Below are positions 34,880 through 46,100 of a stretch of DNA of 64,000 nt, piece after piece. A program made the translations under genes and the position numbers. The notes under the pieces are model-generated. The model worked only from the letters and a program-made list of their open reading frames with translations. It had not been told where the DNA came from and did no database searches. The DNA is from Pachyseris speciosa (lineage: Eukaryota; Cnidaria; Anthozoa; Scleractinia; Pachyseridae). Position 1 is the stretch's first letter, and each line of letters begins with the position of its first letter. Location of the stretch: contig JAEMWC010000100.1 in the NCBI GenBank assembly GCA_016490735.1, forward strand, positions 539,001 through 603,000, given 5' to 3'.

Positions 34880-35415
34880 GCTCTGTATACATATATGCAT
34901 CAGAAACTTCACAGTTAATTAACTGCGAAATATTTCTCTGTGTATATATAAGTGGATTAGAAACTTCGCAGTCTGTTAAACATGAAATATCCTTCCGTTT
35001 CGCAGTTTGTTAACTGCGAAATATTCCTCTGTGTATATAAGTGGATCAGTTACTTTGCAGTTTGTTAAATGCGAAATATCCCTCTGTATACATAATTGGA
35101 TCAGTTACTTCGCAGTTGTTAAATGTAATAATTTAATTATCCTCTCCCCGTAGGGGCTTTTCAGGGATAATGATATAAATAAGAACTATGTGAGAAACAA
35201 ATAATTCAAATAAACATAACATGATAAGAATCTCAACTGGCCGGAGGCAAACCAGTTGGCTATTCACAAAGATGACCGAAATATTACACTGTATACAAGT
35301 GGATCAGTTACTTCGCAGTTTGTTAACCGCGAAATATCCCTCCGTCTAAATAAGTGGATCAGAGGAATTTGCAGTTAATTGACTGCAAAGTCGTTTCTCT
35401 CTATAATATATGCAG
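34880..35415. repeat. Tandem TTCGCAGTTTGTTAAC repeat cut by a SINE-like fragment
   Basis: Units of about 60-70 bp with the core CTTCGCAGTT..TTAACTGCGAAATAT..CTCTGTGTATATAAGTGGAT repeat at least six times. At 35127-35265 they are interrupted by a segment containing CCTCTCCCCGTAGGGGCTTT and AACTGGCCGGAGGCAAACCA. I associate this segment with a dispersed cnidarian repeat. Confidence 0.65.
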
Positions 35416-35499
35416 AGTCACCTTTTTAAGAAATTTCATTTGGCTCTATAGAGTACCTTAAATCCAAAATTTGCATTTATCAAAATAACGGTTTGAGCA

Positions 35500-36585
35500 T
35501 GCTTGGATGAAAAACCGCCAGATAACATGAAAAATCCCATACAAATTGCCGATGACGCAAATTTGTTTTTCAGTCATAAAAATGTAGAGACTCTGCAGGA
35601 AACCATGAACCAGGAATTAATAAACATTGCATCATGGCTTTCCGCTAATAAACTCTCTTTAAATATTAAGAAAACACATTTTATGATTTTTAAATCAAAA
35701 CGGAAGAAAATAAATCATACTACTATTTCAGTGAAAATTTATGGTCAGCAAATTGAGAAAGTCAAATATACAAAATTTTTGGGCTTATATATAGATGACG
35801 AGCTCACATGGAAATATCACATTGGCCAAGTTGCAACAAAAATATAAAAAATGACAGGAATAATGGCTAAAGTGAGGCATTATTTATTGCTAAAAACTTT
35901 GCATACAACTTACAACACTATGGTTTACCCGTATTTAACGTATTGTAATATTATTTGGGCAAGCACTTATCCAACCAGGCTTCAGTCAATATTTATGATT
36001 CAAAAAAAGATAGTAAGAATCATGATGTTTGCAAAATATAGAGAGGAATATAAGCCACTATTCCTGTCACTTAAGATTCTTGATATATATGAGCTAAATA
36101 TGCACCTCATAGCACTCTTTATGTATTCGTACTTTAATGGAAATCTGCCTACCTATTACAAAATATGGAAATATGCATAATCATGATACCAGGTCAGCCT
36201 TCAACATACACATTGATTATACAAGGGAAATTTTCATTAAAATTTAGGGGAGCACAGATTTGGAATAAGTTACCAAATGACTTAAAAATAATTAAATCCT
36301 ATAATTCCTTTAAAAAATGTGCAAAAGTTTATGTTCAAAATCAAATTTCCACTCAGATTTTTACTTGATTCCAATCAAAATCAAAAACCCGTAGAAATAT
36401 TAGATTTATGATTGTATCCATCTGCTTTATGTAATTTCGTTTAGTTAAGTAAGGGGATCTTTGGAAAGCTCGGTAGAGCTTGCTAAGATCTCCTGCCATT
36501 ATATATTATTCCATAGCAGATATGCATATATATATCACTTTATGTAAAAGACTGATGTAATGGACAAATAAATAAATAAATAAAT
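35500..36585 (+). mobile_element. 5'-truncated LINE (CR1/L2-like) with RT remnant
   Basis: The frame from 35503 carries the RT catalytic box as IADDANLFF, then SWLSANKLSLNIKKTHFM and FLGLYIDDELTWKYHIGQ. After a stop at about 35846 the frame from 35851 continues with TYNTMVYPYLTYCNIIWAST. A third piece from 36165 gives LKFRGAQIWNKLPNDLK. It ends in an (AATA)n tail at 36567-36586. One stop and one frameshift make it non-functional. It is AT-richer than its neighbours. Confidence 0.88.
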
Positions 36586-36599
36586 ACCGAACGCAAAAA

Positions 36600-36813
36600 A
36601 CTCAAATGTCTCGTTCCACTTCGGAAAGCGCTTCCCCCTTCACCATACAAAGTGCAATTTTGACGATTTTTATAAGCCTTTCATCAGCTTCTATTCCACT
36701 GAACAGCGTAAAAGTTGGTTGGGTTACCATTCTTGAGATGCTTCTTCTGCGGTGGAAACAATTTTTTCCAAGCGAAGAATTTTAAAAGCTCATTCCCAGG
36801 CTCCTACTCTTTT
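36600..36813. mobile_element. MITE, AGGGCCTGGGAAC family, partial copy
   Basis: It shares CACTGAACAGCGTAAAAGTT, the TTGAGATGCTTCTTC block and the terminal CATTCCCAGGCTCCTAC with copies at 22617-23006 and 60424-60778. The left part is missing. Confidence 0.65.
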
Positions 36814-38049
36814 CCAAAGTGGGCTATCAGCGCAGACGTGCCAGGCTACTTTGATTTCAACTTGCGTGAAAAACCTACGTCTTTCCTTCTTATACGAATA
36901 AATATTTTGTTGTAAGTGGTTCCTTCTGCTAAGACTTAAATTGGTGAGAATTGATTCCTGTTCTTCCCTGAATAATGTGATTCTTTAAAGAGTTGGTGTA
37001 AATTGACAGTCACCCAACCGACGCAAAGTCAGTAAAAATCATGTAGTGAATGCAGTGTAAGAATTAGGATTTCGGTTCAAGTTTCCAGGGTAGCTCTTCA
37101 CACACCCGCTATAACTGAGTGAATACGCGTAAGGAATTAAACAGTTAAACTCAGTCGAGTGTTGGGGTTTGAACCCGCTACCTCCCGCAAGGTAGTCCGA
37201 TATTCTACCGACTGAGCCAACCGGTCGGCGTTATGTAAAGCACATTTGATCATTACGTCATGGACAATTCGCTATACAAATTCATAAATTGTTGTTATAT
37301 TGTTGTTGTTTTGTTGATTAAGTCTAGTTCGTTATCTCTAGTAAACGGGGCAAAGTTTACGAAAATTTCATCGATACAAAGTCTTACGCATACAGGTTAA
37401 AAGCTTCAGAACAATGTTTGATGTAACTAAACGGTTTAAACTGGAGAAACTTGTCACCCTCAATCAAATAACCTTACGCTAAAATTAATGTTCTCTCTAC
37501 GTTTCAAACGCGACACTACGTACGTGGTGGCTTAAAATAGTCAATGTCTTTGCTCTGCGCTGACATTTTCAGTTTGCAATCAATTAGCACCTAATTGCGG
37601 CAGATGAAAATACAGTATACAGTGCGCAGATAACCAGTGTCCGTAAAGCGAGGTTAAATTTGTATGAGACCGTGTCACCCGAGTCAAAGATAAGTGTCTG
37701 TTATGAATGTATTATTGATAATGTAAAAGAAAATATACGAGCTGTTTGTAAAAAGTGCCAAAACTGTCCGAAACAAGTGGGTGTCCGAATTGAGCGGGTG
37801 TCCGTAAAGCGGTGGTTTCTTGTAGTATACCGCAACTTTGGTAGGATATTCTAAAAAGTACGTCCCTTAATGTCTGGCACATCGCATATGGTAGTTTGGG
37901 TATTTCACACTCTTATTGTTGTAACGTTCCTATATTATTTCACTTGATGTATTTATTTATTTATTTATTTAGCTAGTTAGTTATTTGTTATCTCATTCGG
38001 AGAAACTAGCGTCATATATGCTATATCTAAATCCGAAGAAAAATAAAGT
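36814..38049. other. No gene; tRNA-SINE head and Tigger-like end
   Basis: A minus-strand tRNA-like segment at 37140-37230 has an A box (TTGGCTCAGTCGGTAGAAT) and a B box (GGGTTCAAACC), so it is SINE-derived. GTGTCCGAATTGAGCGGGTG and TCCGTAAAGCGGTGGTTTC near 37790 resemble the subterminal repeats of the Tigger-like element at 50311. (TTTA)n is at 37949-37972. Confidence 0.5.
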
Positions 38050-38195
38050 TATGTATGTATGTATGTATGTATGTATGTATGTATGTATGTATGTATGTAT
38101 GTATGTATGTATGTATGTATGTATGTATGTATGTATGTATGTATGTATGTATGTATGTATGTATGTATGTATGTATGTATGTATGTATGTATGTA
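38050..38195. repeat. (ATGT)n microsatellite, about 36 units
   Basis: An uninterrupted ATGT/ACAT tract of about 146 bp, some 215 bp upstream of the start of the HEPN/NB-ARC exon. Open frames in all phases over it are artefacts. Confidence 0.97.
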
Positions 38196-38410
38196 CAGAC
38201 TGTCCATTGTAACTGTGGTTAGACATGAACCTAACCTCGTTGTCGTTGTACACCTGACCAAAACCTTTGTGTCCCTTCTCCTCACAGAGTCACTGGGCGG
38301 CAGAGATTTCCAAATTCTCGGACATACTAATCCCAAGGGTTCCCTCTGTTTTCCTTAGGCCCATTTTTCACCAAGCTAAAAATAAAACTACTTTTTCAGG
38401 TTCACGTGCG

Positions 38411-40160
38411 ATGGAGTACTCCCCGGAACAACTAAACTACTTTCGACTCTGCCACGTGGTCTTTACCTTAGTCCCGGAAGGACTGCGACAGATATTTAAA
38501 CAGCAATGGAATTTCCGTTACAAGACATCCCCACTTGGAGAATGGAAAGACACACCACAGAATGGTCACGACTTCTGCAATGGAGAATCTAGAAGGAGTC
38601 GGATCGAGAATGCACGATATCTGGCTTTGATCCAAAATGGCAACACGGCAGAGTGGGATCTCAGTTGTTTGTTTTTTGCGATTCTGTACTCAGTCAATAT
38701 CGGCAACACACTCAGCCTGGCTGTCCGAAGTGCTGTTGATGATCTTCATCAACTTAGAAACGTGCTTGAAATCCCGGATTTAATGGGTAAGCTTACTAAT
38801 GCTGAGTTCCAAAATTTCATGGGAAGAGTGTCGAATGCGTTTAAATCATTGGGTCTTTCTGTTAATGAACTCGAAGACATCAGGAACCAGGTGACCTTTC
38901 CTACGGAAGAAGTACGTTCATTGAAGACGTATTCGAATCGGAATCTACGTCGTGAATTGGCCGCTATAGGTGATTCGTTGGATGTTGCGATAGAAGGGAT
39001 GGAAACTCGCACAGAGGAACTGAGTTTAAAACTGGAGTCATTTTCCGTACCAGTGTTAAAACCAACACACGGGGTCATTAGGCGTTCTAATGACGTTGAA
39101 AGAATCTTAAACAAAATGCAAGAAGTTTCCATTGCAGCCAACGGTGTGGTAAGTACAATTTATCTGTCAGGACCTCCTGGATGTGGGAAAACTCAGCTTG
39201 CGATACAACTTGGAGACGAGTTTTTCTCGAGGAGATCAGATAATACTCAGGATATCACGTTTGTTGCAACGCTGAATGCAGAAAATATGGAAACACTTTA
39301 TCAGTCTTACGCCACCGTCTACTTCAGATACCTAATAATGACAGAATATACCTTGAGTTATCTAGAAAACTCCAAAGAACTGACCCTCGGGGAAAAAATT
39401 CAACATCTTCAACGTCTAATCAGTCTCATGTTGCCAAAGATTCGACAGTACTCAAAGTGGCTCATCATAGTAGATAACGTTCTCGATTTAACTTCAGTCG
39501 GCAATTTCTTGCCCCAAACAGGCAGTAAAGAATGGGGCCATGGTCAAGTGTTAGTCATCACTCAAGATAGCTCTGCAGTTCCCCATAATACCTCTTATAC
39601 TTTCCACGAATCGCTCAGTGAAGGAATGCAGCCAGAAGATGCCGTGACTTTGTTGGAAAAAGTGTCTCAAGTTTCTGACAAAAATCTAGCAGACGTTGCA
39701 AGGCTTCTTGGTTATCAGCCTTTGGCCTTAGCAGTTGTTGCTCATTACGTCCGAAATGCTGTGAATAATGGTCGTCCAAACTATAGTTGGGCAATTTTCC
39801 TCGAAGAATTTACACGCAGACAAGACGAAGCGACTGAAAATGTTCTTCTAAGCGTGAACGCGTCTAATCCAAAAACAGCAGCGGTCCATCTAAAAATGGC
39901 CCTGCAAATAACTCTTGAAGCCGATGAAGTTCTTCGCCACACGTTGTCTTTCTTTACGCTCCGTGCTTCCAAAACTCTTCCACTTGACGTCGTTGTTGAG
40001 TTTGTCAAATCTAAAATAACAGACAAACCAGAGAAGTTGATTAAGTCGACAATTTTGAGTTCTCCTGTTCTTGTTTTAAATGAGGAAAATGATGAGCAAT
40101 CGCCGTCTTTAGTTTTACACAACCTAGTGTATGCATTGCTGGAACGAGGTGACATTTCAG
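38411..40160 (+). CDS. Exon 1: HEPN (DZIP3-type) and NB-ARC
   Basis: The HEPN part has LNYFRLCHVVFTLVPEGLR, then WNFRYKTSPLGEWKD, NGESRRSRIENARYLALIQN and NTAEWDLSCLFFAILYS, as in DZIP3/hRUL138-like HEPN domains. The R-N at residues 116-117 begins the usual R-N-x-x-x-x-H motif, but residue 122 is Pro, not His. A linker coil leads to the NB-ARC: Walker A GPPGCGKT (254-261), Walker B WLIIVDN (Asp355), GQVLVITQD (sensor/RNBS-B type) and the GxP motif LLGYQPLAL (434-437). A winged-helix end with LVLHNLVYALLERGD follows. The exon ends phase 1 at CAG/GTAAGT. The ATG follows an AG-preceded pyrimidine tract, so it may be the first coding exon. Confidence 0.88.
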
Positions 40161-43100
40161 GTAAGTAGAAACTGAAAGTTTTTGTTACATCCCGTCTTGA
40201 TCAGCTGAAGGTGACGATTATGCTATGTACGTTTTCATGACTTTTTTTTCTTAAAATTTATGTTCACATGGGAGGGGAGGTCAAAGCTGTAACTCCCGAC
40301 CCATTCAAAGACCAACTTTTACCGGAAATTATCGATAAGGTCACCCTTTTCGCACCAATAGACCCTTCCACGGTTTGTGACGCCATCTTGGCTGCGGGGT
40401 AATCACGGCTAAAATTAAAGTAATTGTATGGGATTATGGCCTGCTTTGAACCACTGTAACGCCGCTACAAAGAGACGGATCTCACTAACTTTTCCCACTA
40501 CTTTAAATAGTTTTATTAATATCATTCATACAACGGAAAATAAGGCATTAAAGATGGTACGACGTCGGTAAATTCGAATTATAAATCTTCTCGTGTGGCT
40601 TACAATTTCCGTCGATAAATTTGCGTAATTTCCATTAGAAGGGTTTGTTTGAAATCTTAGAAATTCGTTTACGGTCGTTGTAACCTGAATCTGTTCTTAA
40701 TTATACTTCATAAAAATAGTCTCAGTACAAATGTCTTTTAAAAGATATTTTAGCAGCGGAAACCCACCTCGAGCTCTTTGCCGCTGTGACAGCGGTTCTA
40801 AAGCAGCCAAAATCCCATACATTTACTGTAATTTTAGCCATGTTTGCCCCCTCCCCCCCCCCCCCAGCCAATTAAAATAGGGTCATAAACCGTGGAAAGG
40901 TCTGTTAAGAAAAGAAGCTCTTTCTTATACGTCAAAGACCAGACAAAGTTATCTAGAAGAGGGAAAACGGAGATTGGCATCAACCAGACTTATTTGAACA
41001 ACGCAAAACCACTCGCAATGTACCCGCTCCTGAAGACACTTGAGTCGAGCATTCCCTTCAATTTTCAAGGCTCCTGAAAGATACGTATGTTCTAAATTCA
41101 AATGTTTTGTTCAGTTTCTCCAGTACCAAGTGAGATTAAAGCACGAGGAGCTCGAGCACAGCTTGCGTACGTAAATGCCTTGAAGCATGGAAAGGTAAAG
41201 GTGTATCGTGCTAGAATCATGCTGTTAGGCCAAGATCGAGCGGGGAAAACAAGTTTAAAGAACTCCTTTCTAGGTCAGCCATTTAACCCTGGTGAACCAA
41301 GCACAGTCGGAATAACGATTGATCCATCAAAGTTCGAAATTGACGTTGATCAAGTCAAACATTGGCAGCGAATTGGTGAGAAGCCATTTGTATCCCAGTT
41401 TGCAAATGATCTTGCAACAATGGTCGCTGAGGAACTTGAGAAAGAACAACCAATATCGGATAATGACGGCGACCAAGTCATGAATGTGGAGCAAATTGAA
41501 GAGAACATAGATGTGTCTCAGCCTTCAAATGACTTTGGAAAGATAATGGCTGAACAAGTTGAGGAAGGAGAAGCAAGTTCTGCAGGCCAACATGAACCAA
41601 AGAAGGTATAATAGCACTTAAAAATCAATTTCGATCCCTTTATACAAAAAAAAAAAAAAAAAAAAAAAAAATTGGTTAACGAATTTTGTTAAAATTTATC
41701 ACCTACAACTGTACAATATGCAGTACAACACAGGGATACAGAACAACAAGTTTATTTAAATTGTAGCATAAAAATGACCGTATTGGCAACCCCCAAATAG
41801 CTATAGCTAATCTAGGCGATTACAAAACAATTCAGTAGAAACGCAAATTGCAATGCAGAACAGCTCATTACACTGTGAACAATCGTTTCTGGCCAGAACT
41901 TCTTATTTCTTTCAAATGCACTGAAAGTTGAACCAGCTAGGGACTATTATCACTTTCTTTCATGTAATCTTCTATCCCAGAGCAGTGGGATGCTACCAGT
42001 TTCGTAGAGTGCAGCTGGGCTTGGGGAAGGTGGGCTACGTACGCTTAGTGAAGAACGCTTTACCTAGAATGGGGCGTTCACTACTAGGAACATCCTCTGC
42101 AAGTACTCCATGCTGACGTTGTCAGAAATTTTTGCGATGTAGTTTGCCAGGCCCCTTTTAATTAGGCCGAGAGCCTCGGCAATAACCACAGAGACAGTCA
42201 GTGCCGGCATCCTTGGTAGTTCTATAATTATGATTGCGACTGTGATTTTGATTTTTGTGGTGGTGGTGATGGTCCTTTTATGTACAACCGCAGTCGATAA
42301 CTAATCAAAAAATTATTTTTAGCCTCCTAACAGGGAGGAAGCTACAACTAACGTAGCCACAGTTCAAGAGGAATTTGTAGTCAGAGAATCTGTCATATCG
42401 GATCCTGCTTTACCCCCAGAGGAAGTTACGCAACTTCTCATTCAACGTTTGGAAGGTTTGAACCTACAAAGTGAAGCTGCATCAGTAGAAAACTATGTGA
42501 CTCTAGATCTGTGGGACTTTGCCGGACAACATCTTTACTACACGTCCTACCCGGTGTTCTTGTCATCAAAAGCAGTTTACGTGCTGATCTACAACATGAG
42601 TAAAGAACTACAAAAAACTGCTGAACCCTGCGTCAGAGTAGGCGGTGTTGACAGTCACCTCAGAAATCCAAGTGGTGAAACAAATTTGGAGAACCTGTTG
42701 TCGTGGCTTGTTACAGTCGTCACTATGTGTTCAGGACAACCAACAGCCAACCATATACGTCCTGCTGTATTCATCGTCGGAACACACGCCGACAATCCAT
42801 GTCGAGACATCCAAGAGATGGAATCACAGATTAAAAGGGAACTTCTCAGAAAAGATCTTGATCACCACGTAATTCGAGGAGTAATCCAGGATTACTTTTC
42901 GGTTGATAATACACTGGGTTCATCTTGCCATGGAGTTCGTGCACTTCAGAAGAAAATGATTGAAGTTTTGATGCAAGAATCCTACATGGGGGAGGAACGA
43001 CCAGTTCGGTAAGTTCATCTCCCAGTGCCAAAACAAGTTGTATAGGAAATCACCCGACCTGAGTACAATTCTTGATTAACAGTCACGAGTGATTTTGAAA

Positions 43101-46100
43101 GTTCTCGAAATTACGCGAGCCTTAATGCGAGCGCAATTTAAGAACTTTTAAAATCACGATTCCTTGGTAATCACGAATTGAACGATGAGGTCCTGTCATT
43201 TTTTTATTTCTAGTTCGCTCAATAAAACTAAGAATTTGTAATTTGTAATTTATCATATCTCCTACTAAATTACGCCAGAAAATCATTCCCCCAAATTGCA
43301 ACTTCAGACTCTTTCGTTGAAAACGTTAAATTGCGCCGTTGCTATGGAAACTTAAGGTACCAGGATGCCAGGATTTTGTCCGAAAATTGAAAATAGCACA
43401 TTTTTTCATTATTTGATTCGGGAAGACCAGAATGAACATTTTGCAAAAAAAAAAAAAAAAAAAACCCGAGAATAAAAGCTGTTTTACTTTTTTAAAGAAT
43501 TACGAAAAACTGTTTCGTGATGCTGTTATGGCAAATTATTCATTGATAATTTTCTGTCACCAGTTCTGTCAGCGCTAATTCCCCGCCAGTCACTTGTAAT
43601 ATGTACGCGTAGCATTTCAGCGTGATTATTTCATCACAACAAAGCAAGCGTCCGCGCAAGCCGTCCATTAGTTTCTTGAGAAAAATTATTTCGTGTTCAT
43701 TGTCGTGATGTCCTCTCGAAAGCGCACGAAAAATTTGTTATAATAGTAATAATAATAATCACTTTATTTAAGTCTTAAATGGATCTAGCCGAGCACAGAT
43801 GCTCTGCTAATTGGGACACTAAATCAAATCAACTCTAAATAAACCAAATCAAATCAAATGTTGGTTTTTGGGGAGAGGGGAAAACCGGAGTACTCGGGGA
43901 AAAACCTCTCGGAGCAGAGTAGAGAACCAACAAACTCAGCCCACTTATGACGCCGAGTTCGGGAATCGAACCCGGGCCACATTGGTGGAAGGCGAGCGCT
44001 CTCACCACTGCGCCAACCCTGCTCCCCAAGTGTTTAAATTTACAAGATGAATCCTCAAATTTTGCTTTTTCTCTTAATATACATCACGCGTTTTCTTTAT
44101 CTGAAATTTTGATTTCGACATTGAATTCTACAAATATTACGCTTTCAGAAAATGTATAGGTTGTTGGGGTTTTCTCTGCAATCGCCCGCGTAAACGCTCC
44201 ATTTCTAACTATGGTCATTTTGGGTATCCTGATACCTTAATAGGTATTCCCCTACACAGAGCAGTTTGAGGTTAATTGTACTTCTCTCGACTAAGCAGAA
44301 GTTTAGTGTGCTATAAATTTCTTTACTGTTAATGATCTAATAAACATTCGGAGCGTCTGTTGAATTTTAGGGGTCCTGGGGAGAGGGGGTGGGGGGCGTT
44401 ACGAGTCGTTAATTAGAGAGAGGCGTTTATTCATTAACTGTAACAACGTCAAGAAACAAAATGTGCGTAGTTTGCTCGAAGAGTGAGATAGAAAACTTGC
44501 TAGCCGCTCTTCAACGAATTTCCTCAATGACTAAGTTTGTGGGTGTCGTCGTTCCTGGATGTTACCGAGCTGGGACAAACCGAAAGATAGTTGCAGACAT
44601 ATCGAGTACAGAAATTAAGAAGATATTACTTTGAAATTGAGGTTGAACAAGATGCAATTCGCAAGCCATTGGTAACCAAGCAAGCAAGAGACCATATAAA
44701 GTGCATGATTTTACTCTAAGGAGCGTTTCCCTGAGCGTTTTGAGGCGTTTCCTGGCGGAGGCCATCTTTTGGACAAGGGATGTTTATTAGAGGGGAGCGT
44801 CTAATACAGACTTTACTCCTCGGGGGGAGGGGTGGGGGCGTTTGTTAGATAAGAGGCGTTTATTTGAGAGTGAACCTTTATTAGGTATTTACGATATTTA
44901 TTTCACCCACTCAAAATTGCAAAGAATTGAAGGTTCAATCATTTAAGACACTTTTCTACAGGCACAATACAGAAATGTATTGTAAATAATGTTTGCTTTG
45001 GTTCGCAAAGATATGGAGGCTTTGACCGCCGTAGAAGTTGACGACAGCCCGTTCGTGCAACACTCACAATGGTAATGGAACATTGTGGAGTCCACTTTAT
45101 CCCAGTCTCTTTTTCATCCTATTCGTTAGCTTGTTCGACAGGTCTTTAGACAACATTTCGATTCAACTAATTCCTTGAAAAATCCTGAAATGAGCTCGTC
45201 CACAAAATTAATACCTTCTTTTGGCCTCGGAGTGACAAATCACTAACGGCTATAACAGCTTGAAGCTTTATCCTGCACTCAAAGGACAACCGTTCATAGG
45301 GTTACATTTGTTGGTAGACAAGTAAATTAGCCTTACTTAAAGTGTTAATTTCTTAATTCCCCCGTCAGGTGGTTTCTATTTGAGAAGGTTATCCAAGCCT
45401 TGGTAGACCAGTTGAAAACGTACTCTGTGAACCTTAAACAACTTAAAGGCATCATCCAAAAACAGTGCTTCATCACCAATGAAGATGAAGTTGACGCTAT
45501 GCTGGATTTTTATCACGACCTCGGCATCATTGTGAAACATGGCAGCACAGTTGTCCTACGGGCCCAGTGGTTGATTGATGTGTTCAGACAACTTATAACC
45601 ATTCGTTCCTACAAAGACATGGTAAGAAACTGAAAAGTAAGGTGGCTGCACAAATCAGAGCTAGCCTGTACCACACATTGACCCCCCTCCCAGGAATGGG
45701 GGAAGGGGGGGGGGGGGGGGTACTTCCAGAAAAATTGGATGGAGGTGTGCGGCACAAGTTCAGACCTGACCAAAAATTCAATACCCTGTTTCAGACCTAT
45801 TTCACGTACACGGTTGGTGTAAACATAATTTTTGTTGATGGTCTTATCGCCTAATGATTAAGAAATAGCTTCTTCTAAACAACATACCCAAGACTAGAGT
45901 GCACAAACCATACCCTATTTCAGAGCAAAATGATGTAAATCGATACCCTATTTCAGTACCGTTCGTAGTTTTGATTCATGAATTGTAGAAGCTTTTTGAT
46001 GAGAAACTCTGCAAAACTTATCGCGGCGCTGGCATAGATTCACAAATCCAGTGCTCAGCCTGAACTGTCTGACTCATACCATACCAATGGCTTTTTAAAC

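Noticed and set aside
37985..38358. Long open frames on both strands (MYVC and YIHT repeats)
   Set aside because: Produced by the ATGT microsatellite, which is open in every frame.
40892..41077. 61-codon frame in intron 1 of the receptor gene as an extra exon
   Set aside because: Exon 1 and exon 2 already join in phase. The frame has a stop before exon 2, no good acceptor, and begins at the edge of a TIR element.
45642..45854. Frame with a GMGEGGGGG run
   Set aside because: Lies in intron 4 and is driven by a G homopolymer and a dispersed repeat.
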